From Natranaerobius thermophilus JW/NM-WN-LF (GTDB taxonomy: Bacteria > Bacillota > Natranaerobiia > Natranaerobiales > Natranaerobiaceae): 64,000 nt of DNA. The DNA lies in assembly GCF_000020005.1 (NCBI RefSeq), contig NC_010718.1, positions 2,066,001 to 2,130,000 on the forward strand. The letters are read 5' to 3'. Below are positions 42,253-52,238 of this stretch, piece after piece. Position numbers and translations under genes: made by a program. Every line of letters starts with the position of its first letter. The first letter of the stretch is position 1. The notes under the pieces were generated by a model. That model worked only from the letters and a program-made list of their open reading frames with translations, was not told the DNA's origin and did not search any database.

Positions 42253-42843
42253 TTATAATTTGCCCTTTGACGAGGGAATTTTAGCTGTATCTCCGGATAT
42301 GCGAACTGCTTCTCGAAGGCTGCGTGCTAGTCCTTTAAAAGTCGCCTCGGCTATATGGTGAGGATCAGTTCCAGATAATTGTCTTAAATGAAGAGTTATT
42401 TTACTTTCATTTACAAAAGACTTAAAAAACTCTCGGAATAATGCAGTTTCAAATTGACCCACCCTCTCATTTTGAAATTCCAAACCATAACTTAAATGAG
42501 GCCTTCCGGAAATATCTACAACTACTAAAATTAAAGTTTCATCCATAGGAAGGTGTATATTGGCATATCTATTAATACCACCTTTATCTCCTATCGCCTT
42601 TCTAAAAGCTTCTCCCAATACCAAGGCAATATCTTCCACTATATGATGATTATCAATTTCCGTATCCCCGGAAGCTTCAATTTCCAAATCAAAACCTGAA
42701 TGGTAACTGAAGAGTTCGAGCATATGATTTAGAAAATAAACCGGAGTGTCAATGCTAAAATTGGCTTGCCCATCCAAGTTGACGGAAAGTTGAATTTCCG
42801 TTTCTGAAGTTTTTCTTTCTACTGTGGCAACCCTTCTTTCCAT
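42253..42843 (-). CDS. hisB: Imidazoleglycerol-phosphate dehydratase
   Basis: 196 residues, monofunctional HisB without the phosphatase half. The paired metal motifs are FLNHMLELFSYHSGFD with DNHHIVEDIALVLGEA, and later SGTDPHHIAEATFKGLARSL. It dehydrates IGP to imidazole acetol phosphate. I use ATG 42843 (GAGAGGTG upstream), which gives MERRVATVERKTSETEI; a GTG three codons earlier lies in the ribosome site. Confidence 0.96.
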   Translation of the reverse strand: MERRVATVERKTSETEIQLSVNLDGQANFSIDTPVYFLNHMLELFSYHSGFDLEIEASGDTEIDNHHIVEDIALVLGEAFRKAIGDKGGINRYANIHLPMDETLILVVVDISGRPHLSYGLEFQNERVGQFETALFREFFKSFVNESKITLHLRQLSGTDPHHIAEATFKGLARSLREAVRISGDTAKIPSSKGKL

Positions 42844-42879
42844 TGATAACACCTCTCTTATACTATTTAATTATCCTAA

Positions 42880-43515
42880 TTAAACTAAATCTTTTAAATT
42901 TTCCACTAGTTGGCCAATGCGATTCTGTTTCAATTGATAGCTCCCTTTATTGGCAATCAAGCGGGTTGTAATATCCATAATCGAAGATACTTCTTCTAAA
43001 TTATTTTCCTTTAAGGTTTTGCCTGTTGAAACCAAGTCTGCTATAGTATCAGACAAGCCGATAAGGGGGGCTAGTTCCACTGACCCATTTAATTTAATTA
43101 TTTTTACCTGTCGGCCAAACTCCTGGAAGTATTCTTGGGTTATTTGAGGATATTTAGTAGCTACAGCATTTACAGAGTTTATATCAAATGTTTCATTAGA
43201 TTTTTCTCGAGCTAGTACCATTTTACAGTAACCCATCTTCATATCAAGTAACTCGTAATATTCACCTTTAACCTCTTCAATCACATCTTTGCCAACAATT
43301 CCTATATCAGCTGCACCGTGTTCAACATAAGTTGGTACATCCATAGGTTTTCCTAATATAAAAGACAAAGACTGCTCTTGATCGGTAAAAATTAACTTTC
43401 TACCATTTTCATTAACCTGATCACAGGCTATACCTGCTTGTTCCAGTAGTTTAACACTTTCATCAAGAATCCTACCCTTTGGTAAAGCAATTGTCAGTTG
43501 TTCTCCCGTTCTCAT
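42880..43515 (-). CDS. hisG: ATP phosphoribosyltransferase, short form catalytic subunit
   Basis: 211 residues, the short HisG that needs HisZ. TIALPKGRILDESVKLLEQA opens it; HGAADIGIVGKDVI and the PRPP-loop-like IADLVSTGKTLKENNL are present. It lacks the C-terminal regulatory domain of long HisG, consistent with hisZ upstream. ATG 43515 starts right after the hisZ stop and follows AAAGGA. It catalyses the first committed step. Confidence 0.95.
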   Translation of the reverse strand: MRTGEQLTIALPKGRILDESVKLLEQAGIACDQVNENGRKLIFTDQEQSLSFILGKPMDVPTYVEHGAADIGIVGKDVIEEVKGEYYELLDMKMGYCKMVLAREKSNETFDINSVNAVATKYPQITQEYFQEFGRQVKIIKLNGSVELAPLIGLSDTIADLVSTGKTLKENNLEEVSSIMDITTRLIANKGSYQLKQNRIGQLVENLKDLV

Positions 43516-43516
43516 C

Positions 43517-44746
43517 CTAGACATCCTTTCTTTCCGAATTAGTGCTGATATTTTCCTTAACCATTCCATGATTACCTATATAATAAAATTGGTCAGCTCC
43601 CTGTTCTTTCGCTTTGCGTCGAGATACTTCCAATTCCTGGCTATTTAACTCCAAACTCACTCTATATCCTCGCTGACGATAATCTTTTACATGTTCTAAG
43701 GCTTGGTCACGCTTACCCTGGGTATATCCAAAATGAAGTTTTGACAACGCATCACCTTTAACTTTCACTAAATCTATTAAACTATCAAAAGAAAAGGCGA
43801 AACCCGTAGCCGGTAAGCTCATACCGTATTTATCCATCAGCTTATCATATCGGCCACCTCCACAAAGTGGAAAGCCAACTTTTTCGGCATAACCTTCCAT
43901 AATAAAACCGGTATAATAATCTAATTTTCGTACTAGAGACAGATCAAATGTCACCTTATCTTGCAAGCCGTAACTTTCAAGAGTTTTAAAGATATTTTCG
44001 AGTTCATCTAAAATATTCATAACTGGCTTAAACCCAGCTACTTCCCTAACATAGTTAAGATTTTCTTTATTACCCCTGAATTTTGGTAACTTTTTAAGAA
44101 TATCCTTACTGTCTGATTCCAATTCCAGACTATCAATTATCCCCTGATATTGGACTAAATTATTTTCATTTAAAGCTTCAATTAACATACTTTGAGAGGA
44201 TTGATCAACTTTAAGACAATCTAATAAATTATTGATAAACTTAAGATTGCCAATACAGATAACAAAATTCTTTATCTCCATTTTTTGAAATGTCTCTGCT
44301 GCCATAGCTACTAATTCGGCATCTCCACCCGGTGCTTCACCACCTATCAATTCAACTCCCACTTGAGTTTGTTCTTTTTCATTAATTGAATTGCCATTAT
44401 TTGCTCGAAAGATTTTACCAGAATAACATAATCTCAATGGCAGGGGATGATTTTTATAGTAAGTTGCAACTAATCTAGCAATTGAAGGTGTAAAATCAGG
44501 TCTAAGTACAACCAAACGTCCAGTTTCATCATTGAACTGGAACATTTGTTGTTCCAGCAAGTTTTCTTTATTTACTGAGAATATATTGGAATATTCGATA
44601 TAAGGCACAGAAACCTCATCATACCCCCATAGTTTAAAGGTTTCTAAAATTTTATTTTCTAATAATCGAAACTTTTCTACTCTATTAGGTAAGTTATCGT
44701 TGACTCCTGATGGTTTTTGTAACAGCTGAATCTCTCTTGGGACCAA
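43517..44746 (-). CDS. hisZ: ATP phosphoribosyltransferase regulatory subunit
   Basis: 409 residues, a paralogue of histidyl-tRNA synthetase without the anticodon function. It has class II motif 2 RPDFTPSIARLVATYYKN, then RLCYSGKIFRAN and KLDYYTGFIMEGYAEKVGFP, and GGGRYDKLMDKYG as in HisS-like folds. It activates short HisG and binds histidine. It is the first gene of the his operon, with GGAGGTTCC before the ATG. hisD and hisC do not follow in this cluster. Confidence 0.93.
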   Translation of the reverse strand: MVPREIQLLQKPSGVNDNLPNRVEKFRLLENKILETFKLWGYDEVSVPYIEYSNIFSVNKENLLEQQMFQFNDETGRLVVLRPDFTPSIARLVATYYKNHPLPLRLCYSGKIFRANNGNSINEKEQTQVGVELIGGEAPGGDAELVAMAAETFQKMEIKNFVICIGNLKFINNLLDCLKVDQSSQSMLIEALNENNLVQYQGIIDSLELESDSKDILKKLPKFRGNKENLNYVREVAGFKPVMNILDELENIFKTLESYGLQDKVTFDLSLVRKLDYYTGFIMEGYAEKVGFPLCGGGRYDKLMDKYGMSLPATGFAFSFDSLIDLVKVKGDALSKLHFGYTQGKRDQALEHVKDYRQRGYRVSLELNSQELEVSRRKAKEQGADQFYYIGNHGMVKENISTNSERKDV

Positions 44747-44803
44747 TTAAGGAACCTCCTTTATTTCGTTAACTCGTTAAAGTGTTAATTAATCATTGGT
44801 AAT

Positions 44804-44832
44804 ATCTTATCACGCCTATTTTATTCCGTCAA
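44804..44832 (-). promoter_or_regulatory. Promoter of the his operon
   Basis: Minus strand TTGACG (44832-44827), 17-base spacer, TAAGAT (44809-44804), about 58 bp before hisZ. No T-box signature was found in the leader. Confidence 0.7.
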
Positions 44833-44876
44833 TAAAATGGGTCTCTGTAAGATAATTAAGGGATTACGTTTTGAAG

Positions 44877-44896
44877 TTGTAATTTTAAAATTACAA
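44877..44896. repeat. Perfect 20-bp palindrome upstream of the his promoter
   Basis: TTGTAATTTTAAAATTACAA, fully symmetrical, about 45 bp upstream of the his -35 box. It may be a regulator site. Confidence 0.45.
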
Positions 44897-44909
44897 GCAA
44901 ATTTACACC

Positions 44910-44969
44910 AAAAATCACACCCATATTCACATCAGAAAGATTTATTTATACGTGTGAATACAGGTGTGA
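44910..44969 (-). terminator. Terminator after pgi
   Basis: Minus strand TCACACC...ATTCACA pairs with TGTGAAT...GGTGTGA (two 7-bp blocks separated by a 3-base mismatch) and is followed by five T residues. Confidence 0.65.
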
Positions 44970-44996
44970 AAATCATGTAATTTAAGTCACCTAGTA

Positions 44997-46337
44997 TCAA
45001 ATTTGTTCTAGTCTAGACAAAACATTTTGTTTATAAGCTTCTACACCTGGTTGATTAAAGGGATTAACTCCTAATAAATAACCACTGGCCGCACAGGATT
45101 TCATGAAGAAATAAAATAAGAGTCCCAAATAATAAGAATTGATTTCTGGGAGTGAAATTACAATATTAGGAACACCTCCCCAGTTATGCGCCTGAACAGT
45201 ACCCAAAAATGCCTGACGGTTTATTTCATGAAAACTTTTTCCTTGTAAATAAGTTAAACCGTCATCATTTTCATGGTTAGATTTGTTGTCACCTTCTTCT
45301 CCTCGGCTATAATTTAAACCTGGAAGTACTAAGTCATCCTCAGTCTCCCACCATACGGTTGTGGCAAATAAGTGCCTACTACCCTCTTGTATATACTGAC
45401 CTAGTGAATGTAGATCTGTAGTAAAATCTGCCCTGGTCGGGAATATACCTTTACCATCTTTACCTTCACTTTCGCCAAACAATTGTTTCCACCACTCACC
45501 TAAATAACCTGCAAAGGGATCGTAGGTTACAAGTATTTCAGTTTGTTTACCTTTTTGGAGTAGAATATGCCTTAATGCGGCATAAATATAGGCAGGGTTT
45601 TTATCTAAATCGGGTATACTTGTTATCTCATAAGCTTTCTGTGCACCATTTAACATGTCTTTAATATTCACTCCGGAAACAGCAATGGGAAGAAGCCCGA
45701 CTGGTGTCAATACTGAATACCGTCCACCGATGCCATCAGGTATAACAAGTGTTTCATAGCCCTCTTTGTCAGCCAAGGCTTTAAGCTTTCCTTTCTCACC
45801 ATCGGTAGTTGCAATAATCCTCCGCCTGGCTTCATCTTTACCAAATCTCTCTTCCATAAAAGATCGAATAGTGCGAAAGGCAAGAGAAGGCTCCAAAGTT
45901 CCCCCGGATTTGGATATAACATTGACAAATACCTGACGTCCCTCCAGAGAAGCTAGCACTTCATTGATATAGCGTGGTGAAAGATGATGACCCAAGTATA
46001 AAATCTCAGGAGAATTATTATCAGGTCGTAAAAATTCAATGGCTGCCCTGGCTCCAATATAAGAACCTCCAACGCCGATTACTAAAAACACGTCAGCTTT
46101 AGACCTGATATTTTCTGCCAGTTCCTTAATTTTTGTCACTGGAATAGACTGTTCATAATTTAGAGGTAATTCAAGCCAATCAAGGGCATCATTACCCAGG
46201 CCCGTTTTTTCATGAATCTGTTCGTGAATTTGATGAATTTTCGCTTGATAAGCGTCTAATTCGTGATTTTTTATAAAATCACTGCAATAGTTCCAATTCA
46301 CCTCAATTCTTTCAACTGCTAATTGATACTCTTTCAT
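44997..46337 (-). CDS. pgi: Glucose-6-phosphate isomerase
   Basis: 446 residues, the compact bacterial form. VIGVGGSYIGARAAIEFL, INVISKSGGTLEPSLAFR-like VFVNVISKSGGTLEPS, and GGRYSVLTPVGLLPIAVSG are the PGI signatures, and QLFGESEGKDGKGIFP carries the catalytic Glu. It interconverts glucose-6-P and fructose-6-P. ATG 46337 is used (GAGGTG upstream). It is followed on the operon side by its own terminator, and pfkA lies 50 bp upstream. Confidence 0.96.
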   Translation of the reverse strand: MKEYQLAVERIEVNWNYCSDFIKNHELDAYQAKIHQIHEQIHEKTGLGNDALDWLELPLNYEQSIPVTKIKELAENIRSKADVFLVIGVGGSYIGARAAIEFLRPDNNSPEILYLGHHLSPRYINEVLASLEGRQVFVNVISKSGGTLEPSLAFRTIRSFMEERFGKDEARRRIIATTDGEKGKLKALADKEGYETLVIPDGIGGRYSVLTPVGLLPIAVSGVNIKDMLNGAQKAYEITSIPDLDKNPAYIYAALRHILLQKGKQTEILVTYDPFAGYLGEWWKQLFGESEGKDGKGIFPTRADFTTDLHSLGQYIQEGSRHLFATTVWWETEDDLVLPGLNYSRGEEGDNKSNHENDDGLTYLQGKSFHEINRQAFLGTVQAHNWGGVPNIVISLPEINSYYLGLLFYFFMKSCAASGYLLGVNPFNQPGVEAYKQNVLSRLEQI

Positions 46338-46387
46338 AGAGATCACCTCTAATATAGGTTTTGTACAATTTGAATGATCAATTATAT

Positions 46388-47371
<984 letters not shown>

Positions 47372-47417
47372 CTAATTAATTTTGATTTTACTTCCAGGCC
47401 ATTTTATACTATGAATT

Positions 47418-48335
47418 TTAGTTTATCTTTTCATATATTAAATAATACAATCCATGTAGAGCAACTTTATTCCCGAGTTTAGAGACTAACACCTTTTCTG
47501 TGGGAAATTCAGGACAGTCCCCCATAAAATCCTCTAAATAAGCTCTGACTGGCTGTAATAATAAATTCCCTCCTCTGGAAATTCCACCACCTAATACAAC
47601 AACTTCAAACTCCAATACATGTAAAGCATGGGATATCCCCCAGGCTAAGTAATACGATGCTTCTTGAATTACTCTTTTTGCAGTTTCGTCTCCATTATCG
47701 GCCCTGTTAAAGACTTCCCGTGCTGTCAACTGATGCTCATCATATAGAGCTTTAGCTTTACTTTCAATAGCAACACCTGAACATTCTGTTTCTAAACAGC
47801 CAACTTTTCCACAGTTACAAAGCTTTCCATCTATAGGTCTCACCAATATATGTCCTATCTCCCCAGTCAAACCTAAGTTTCCACGATGAATTGCCTCGTT
47901 TACAATTACGCCACTACCTACTCCTGTACCTAAAGTTATTAATAGATTGTCCCGGGTTCCTTGTGAAGCCCCGGCTTTATGTTCTCCCCATGCAGCAGCA
48001 TTTGCATCATTCTCTACAAGAACATGTGCATTAAATTTTTGCTCTAATTTGAATTTCAAGGGAACATTTTCTAAACCCATGTTAACTAATTGCGGTATCC
48101 TATCTCCTTTTAATGGAACAAATCCGGGCACTCCTATCCCTAAACCTATAACATTGTTTTTGTCTTGGTTTTGACATTCTAACATTTCCTGGGCTAAATC
48201 TTCTATTATATCAACTAATTCATCGACACTATTTACATTTCGTGAAGATCGGTTTGCCTCGAATATTAAATTACTTGAAGTATTAAATAATCCACCTTTT
48301 AATGTAGTAGCTCCTAAGTCGAAAGTCAGATAAAT
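47418..48335 (-). CDS. glk: ROK-family glucokinase, probable ATT start
   Basis: 305 residues if translation starts at ATT 48335, six bases after GGAGGG. That start restores the N-terminal phosphate loop YLTFDLGATTLKGGLF, required in ROK kinases. The first ATG (48185) would remove 50 residues including this motif. Other signatures: ENDANAAAWGEHKAGA, LITLGTGVGSGVIVN, GEIGHILV and the zinc cysteines NCGKVGCLETECSG. It phosphorylates glucose. ATG, GTG or TTG are not available in frame upstream of the loop, so ATT initiation or a sequence error must be considered. Confidence 0.85.
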   Translation of the reverse strand: MYLTFDLGATTLKGGLFNTSSNLIFEANRSSRNVNSVDELVDIIEDLAQEMLECQNQDKNNVIGLGIGVPGFVPLKGDRIPQLVNMGLENVPLKFKLEQKFNAHVLVENDANAAAWGEHKAGASQGTRDNLLITLGTGVGSGVIVNEAIHRGNLGLTGEIGHILVRPIDGKLCNCGKVGCLETECSGVAIESKAKALYDEHQLTAREVFNRADNGDETAKRVIQEASYYLAWGISHALHVLEFEVVVLGGGISRGGNLLLQPVRAYLEDFMGDCPEFPTEKVLVSKLGNKVALHGLYYLIYEKIN

Positions 48336-48349
48336 TACAATCCCTCCTC

Positions 48350-48643
48350 AGCGGGATTATTTTTAGCCCGCAGGGTTAATAGATTATATTACTTTTCGAT
48401 AATGTTTTTTGAAATTCCTTCTCTTTTTGTTATTTTTCCAGTTATTTTCCAAAAATAAAATAGGGAGATTTTTCCTGTTATCCCCCAATAAATATGACTT
48501 ACTTTTTTATAAGTTTGGCTAAGTTTTCTTGGATTTTAATTTCTACGTATTTACTAAAAATCCTTGAAAAAACAATCACTTTGATTATCGCTTTTACTAC
48601 AATAATAGTAACTTATTACAGCATAAAATTCACCAACTAATCC
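48350..48643. other. Intergenic region upstream of glk
   Basis: About 290 AT-rich bases between the glk start and the terminator of the next gene. It presumably holds the glk promoter, but no clear -35/-10 pair or operator stands out. I see no coding frame. Confidence 0.5.
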
Positions 48644-48678
48644 AAAAAAAAAAGCCTTCTAATCCGAGACTAGAAGGC
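48644..48678 (-). terminator. Rho-independent terminator of the flavin-lipoprotein gene
   Basis: Minus strand GCCTTCTA / TAGAAGGC with a nine-base loop, followed by ten T residues. Confidence 0.9.
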
Positions 48679-48716
48679 CTTTCGTTTACAAGCAAATTCT
48701 ATGCGTCCAGCTTTAT

Positions 48717-50171
48717 TTAGTTAATATCTGCTTTTTCCATAGCATCTTTAACTGCTTCTTTCCATCTGTCAACACTTCCTGTAGCTCCTGTTATATTGTC
48801 TACTTCAGTTGGCTCTTCGGCTTCAATAAACATTTCTGGCAAATCTTCTTTAGCTTCATGAAATTCATCCCAATCATAATCTTCGTCTTTCATTTCATAG
48901 TCACCATCATCTGTTTTTTGTATTTCTTCTAGCTCTACTTCTGTTATTTCACTGTTTTCAAAAGTGACAAAAGCAATGTTCCAACCACCACGTTCATTGA
49001 CCGATGAAAGCCCCATAAATGTTCCATCAAAAGCTCCCTCTGTTAACGCTTTTTCAACGGCATCTTGAGCCTTTTCGGAAGTTGAAGTTGCACCTGTAAT
49101 AGTGTCAATTTCTGCCGAGTTAGCATCCATAAATCTTGCTATCAAATCATCGTGCATTTCCTGTAAACTTTCATATTCTTCGGGATAATCATCACGATTG
49201 TCTGCCCAGTTCTCTACATCGTATTGATAATCTATTTCTTTTCTTCTACCTTGATCATCGTATTCAACTAAGCTAACATCTACAAATTCTTCTCCATCTA
49301 GAACGATATCTGCTTTTACAAAACCTCTTGAGTATTCGGAGTATCCAGTTACTCTTTCATATCTTTCCGCATTTGCCAGAGCTCTAGCTACAGCCTGTTT
49401 CCAACCTTCTGAACTGCCAGTAGCCCCGGTAATAATATCTACATCAGGTGAGTTCGCCTCTATAAAAGCCTCGGGTAGTTCTTCTTTAGCTTCATGAAAT
49501 TCATCCCAATCGTAATCTTCATCTTTTAATTCGGCTTTTTTGGCAGGTTCATAAGCATCTGGTTTCCCCGCCTCCTCAAGTCTCACATCAACAATTTCAT
49601 TATCTTCTAAAGTCACCCAGGCAATACCCCAACTACGGGAACCTTCATCGGATACTCCCATAAAAGTACCGTCATAAGGACCTGTTTCTCCTTTAGCCTT
49701 ACCTAAAGCTCTTTCCACAGCATCCATAGCGCTTTCAGTACTTCCAGTGGCTCCAGAAATTATATCTACTTCGTAAGAATTAGCTTCCACAAATTTTTGT
49801 TCTAGTTCATCAGTGACATCAGTGAAATACTCAAATTCTTCAGGTAAATCTTCGGATTGTTCGGCCCACCGTTCCATATTATACGCAAAGTCTACACCTT
49901 TTTTAAGCCCTCTATTATCGAATTCATAAAGCTTAACATCGGTAATTTCTCCATCATCCACTGTTACTGTTGCTTCGGTATAAGAACGCTCTCCTGCTTC
50001 CGAAGAAGCCGTGTAAACACCATCTTGCAGGTCCGTACTTTCAGCTTGTCCATTTTCTTCACCTTCTCCATTTTCCCCGTTATCTGCTTCTTCTCCACAT
50101 CCTGCGAAAATTAATGCTCCAGAAATTATAATGATAACCGATAAAATACCTAACTTTTTAGCTAACTTCAT
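48717..50171 (-). CDS. Exported lipoprotein with four FMN-binding domains
   Basis: 484 residues, very acidic. The lipobox is FAGC with Cys25. Four FMN-binding repeats each end in a flavinylation-type motif: DIISGATGSTE (about 136-146), DIITGATGSSE (246-255), DTITGATSTSE (357-366) and DNITGATGSVD (458-468). Domains 1 and 3 match each other, as do 2 and 4 (DEDYDWDEFHEAKE appears twice), so a two-domain unit was duplicated. ApbE-type transferases attach FMN to the Thr of such motifs. It is likely a surface electron carrier. No apbE is in the window. Confidence 0.85.
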   Translation of the reverse strand: MKLAKKLGILSVIIIISGALIFAGCGEEADNGENGEGEENGQAESTDLQDGVYTASSEAGERSYTEATVTVDDGEITDVKLYEFDNRGLKKGVDFAYNMERWAEQSEDLPEEFEYFTDVTDELEQKFVEANSYEVDIISGATGSTESAMDAVERALGKAKGETGPYDGTFMGVSDEGSRSWGIAWVTLEDNEIVDVRLEEAGKPDAYEPAKKAELKDEDYDWDEFHEAKEELPEAFIEANSPDVDIITGATGSSEGWKQAVARALANAERYERVTGYSEYSRGFVKADIVLDGEEFVDVSLVEYDDQGRRKEIDYQYDVENWADNRDDYPEEYESLQEMHDDLIARFMDANSAEIDTITGATSTSEKAQDAVEKALTEGAFDGTFMGLSSVNERGGWNIAFVTFENSEITEVELEEIQKTDDGDYEMKDEDYDWDEFHEAKEDLPEMFIEAEEPTEVDNITGATGSVDRWKEAVKDAMEKADIN

Positions 50172-50561
50172 TTCCTAACCCCCTCTTATATCTTAATAAT
50201 ATTATGTTTAGCTTTGCTCGAACCATTAAGCCTCTAACTTGACCTTAATAGTTTCCTGATTCTTCACCTCCTTCTAAATAATTTAAAATCTAGTGAGGCT
50301 AATATCTGCGAAATTAAAACTATAGTAATTTAACGAGTTTTGATATTGGTTTCACTAACATAGCCAAAATTAAAGAAAACCCAAATACCCATATAGATAA
50401 GCTATGTAACCATAATATAATCTTATATTACCACATTCTACAATTTTCTACAACTAAAATTTTACTGTTAATTTGCACCAATTTAAATTTAAGCAAATTA
50501 AGACATACCTCTACTGCTTAAGGTATGTTAAATTAATTTAATACACAAAAAACTAACCTTG
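50172..50561. other. AT-rich intergenic region
   Basis: About 390 bases with no convincing gene. It contains a hairpin, ACATACCT / AGGTATGT, at 50503-50528. A short frame after GAAGGAGGTG (50267 to 50226, 13 codons) was judged chance. It presumably includes the promoter of the flavin lipoprotein. Confidence 0.45.
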
Positions 50562-50626
50562 ATGTATTGGTGGAGGTAGTGGGACTTGAACCCACGCCGT
50601 CTTAATGCCATTCAAGTGCTCTCCCC
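50562..50626 (-). repeat. Partial copy of tRNA-Ala 3' half (attachment-site relic)
   Basis: From ATGTATTGG through GGTGGAGGTAGTGGGACTTG to GCTCTCCC, this stretch parallels 51554-51618 of the intact tRNA-Ala with a handful of changes. It stops matching in the D-arm. It overlaps the C-terminal codons of the recombinase remnant. A duplicated tRNA 3' end is typical of an integrated element boundary. Confidence 0.7.
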
Positions 50627-51470
50627 ATTATCATCTTCACCCGCCCCCAAACCACTCATAAAACCATTAATTGAAAGTTTAACATCAATAGAAATTTCAT
50701 ATCTCCGTACAGTTATTCGGTCAATTATCAATCTCAATAACATTTTCTTTCTATCAATTGAAGCTTTTCCAAACTCTTCTTGCCATACAGGTATTAGTTT
50801 TTGAAGCTCTTTAGTTTCATAAACCTCTTTTTGCTCCCTAGACAAATCAGCTTCAATTTTTTTTAACTTTTCACCAACTTCTTGGATCTCATTTTCCTTT
50901 ATTTTGTATCAATTCATTTAATAGCTTTGGATCAAACCTACTTTCACCTGTGATGCTATTTGCAACCTCTCCTTTTAAGACAGTCAATTCCTTATAGTTT
51001 TTCTCATTTTCTCTTTGAAGTCTTTTAATATCCATTTTCTTCTTATCAAGCTTACTTGACTCATTTTTTTTAATATGTGAAGTTAAGTCTACCTGTTCTA
51101 GTATTTTCAAATATTGATTCACTTCAGTTAAAACAGAATCCTCAATATATTTTTGGCATAAGCAGTCTGCCCATCACAATCTCTAGCTTTATACGCTTTC
51201 CCAGTGCATCTGTATTTATATAAATATCTAATATTTTCTGCACCATCTTTGCGAACATACTTTTTCTGCTGACTTGTTGTGGCTAATTTAGAACCACAAT
51301 GCCCATAATAAGTCATACCGGTAAGCAACAGTGGTTCTGATTTACTTACATCTTCCTTGCTCTAGTTGGAGAATAATTCGCTCTATTCTTTCTCTTTTCT
51401 TGAACTGAATCCCAGATTTGCTCTTCAATAATAATTTCAAAAAGTGCTTTAAGAATAATGTTAATATTTA
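50612..51470 (-). pseudogene. Decayed large serine recombinase, C-terminal part
   Basis: Pieces in several minus-strand frames give the usual order of a large serine recombinase C-terminal half: EEQIWDSVQEKRKNR, LLLTGMTYYGHCGSKLATTS (zinc ribbon), KYRCTGKAYKARDCDGQTAY, a coiled coil with LQRENEKNYKELTVLKGEVA, and FGKASIDRKKMLLRLIIDRI ending GAGEDDNGEST. Frameshifts and stops separate them and the catalytic N-terminus is missing. The last codons lie within the partial tRNA copy. It was probably the integrase of an element that used tRNA-Ala. Confidence 0.75.
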
Positions 51471-51516
51471 ACAAAAAAATTTATATTTCTTTTATAAATA
51501 TCATTTTAAATTTTAT

Positions 51517-51544
51517 CAAAAAAAACCTGCCATTAAGGCAGGTT
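51517..51544 (-). terminator. Terminator after tRNA-Ala
   Basis: AACCTGCC, loop ATTAA, GGCAGGTT; on the minus strand it is followed by T residues, directly downstream of the tRNA. Confidence 0.82.
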
Positions 51545-51559
51545 AGTTTTTTAATGTAT

Positions 51560-51635
51560 TGGTGGAGGTAGTGGGACTTGAACCCACGGCCTCCTGAATG
51601 CCATTCAGGCGCTCTCCCAACTGAGCTATACCCCC
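51560..51635 (-). tRNA. tRNA-Ala (GGC)
   Basis: 76 nt including an encoded CCA. Acceptor GGGGGTA pairs with TACCTCC. The anticodon stem CCTGA/TCAGG encloses loop ATGGCAT with anticodon GGC. The T-arm has GTTCAAGTC. Its 3' half is duplicated at 50562-50626. Confidence 0.95.
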
Positions 51636-51727
51636 ACTACAGTTTATACAATTTATCGCGACCAATATATAGTGTAGCATATCTAGATTAATTTGACAAG
51701 ATTTTAATAAAAGTTAATTAATAATCT

Positions 51728-52090
51728 TTATTCTGCTGCTTCAAGTGCTTCTTCTACAGCCTCAAAAATAGCTTCACTAGTTTCAGTAGCATCTGTAATA
51801 GCGTCTACACCTTCAGTACCCTGATTTTCAATAATTTCACCAGGAAGTTCGTCGTATACTGGCTGTGCGATATCTTCTGTCTCATCTTCTTCCACGATTT
51901 CAATGTTAGTCATTTCGCCGTCTTCAATGGTAACTTCTACGGTTATTGGGCCAGCATAACCTTCAGCAGTACCTTCATAAGTACCGTCAGCCCAACCTTC
52001 AGCATCTCCTGCAGCATCTTCGCCATTGCCACATCCGGCGAAAACTAACATTACACCTAGTGCCATAACTAGTAGTAACTTTTTGGTCAT
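51728..52090 (-). CDS. Small FMN-binding lipoprotein
   Basis: 120 residues, acidic. Lipobox FAGC with Cys20. One FMN-binding domain: WADGTYEGTAEGYAGPITVE, then VTIEDGEMTNIEIVEEDETE, and a flavinylation-like motif DAITDATETSEA near the C-terminus (Asp replaces the common Gly/Ser before Ala-Thr). It is a single-domain relative of the four-domain lipoprotein at 48717-50171. The two were probably neighbours before the recombinase element and tRNA region separated them. Surface electron transfer is a reasonable guess. Confidence 0.78.
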   Translation of the reverse strand: MTKKLLLVMALGVMLVFAGCGNGEDAAGDAEGWADGTYEGTAEGYAGPITVEVTIEDGEMTNIEIVEEDETEDIAQPVYDELPGEIIENQGTEGVDAITDATETSEAIFEAVEEALEAAE

Positions 52091-52238
52091 TTGTCTCCCC
52101 TCCCTAAATCATAATTATTTTGTTTATCCTAATAAAATATAACATTAACCCTAAATTGAGTCAACTGCTAGTAAATAAACTTTTTTTAAACTTTTGATCC
52201 CCACAAATTGACCTTTGATCCCTACAATCGTTATTTAT

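Noticed and set aside
44747-44996. T-box or histidine riboswitch in the his leader
   Set aside because: No T-box sequence (GGGTGG-ACCGCG type) was found. The large hairpin there is followed by T residues on the pgi side and fits a pgi terminator.
50226-50267. A 13-codon leader peptide before the flavin lipoprotein
   Set aside because: Its GTG lies within the ribosome-site sequence itself, the product has no features, and no attenuator is evident.
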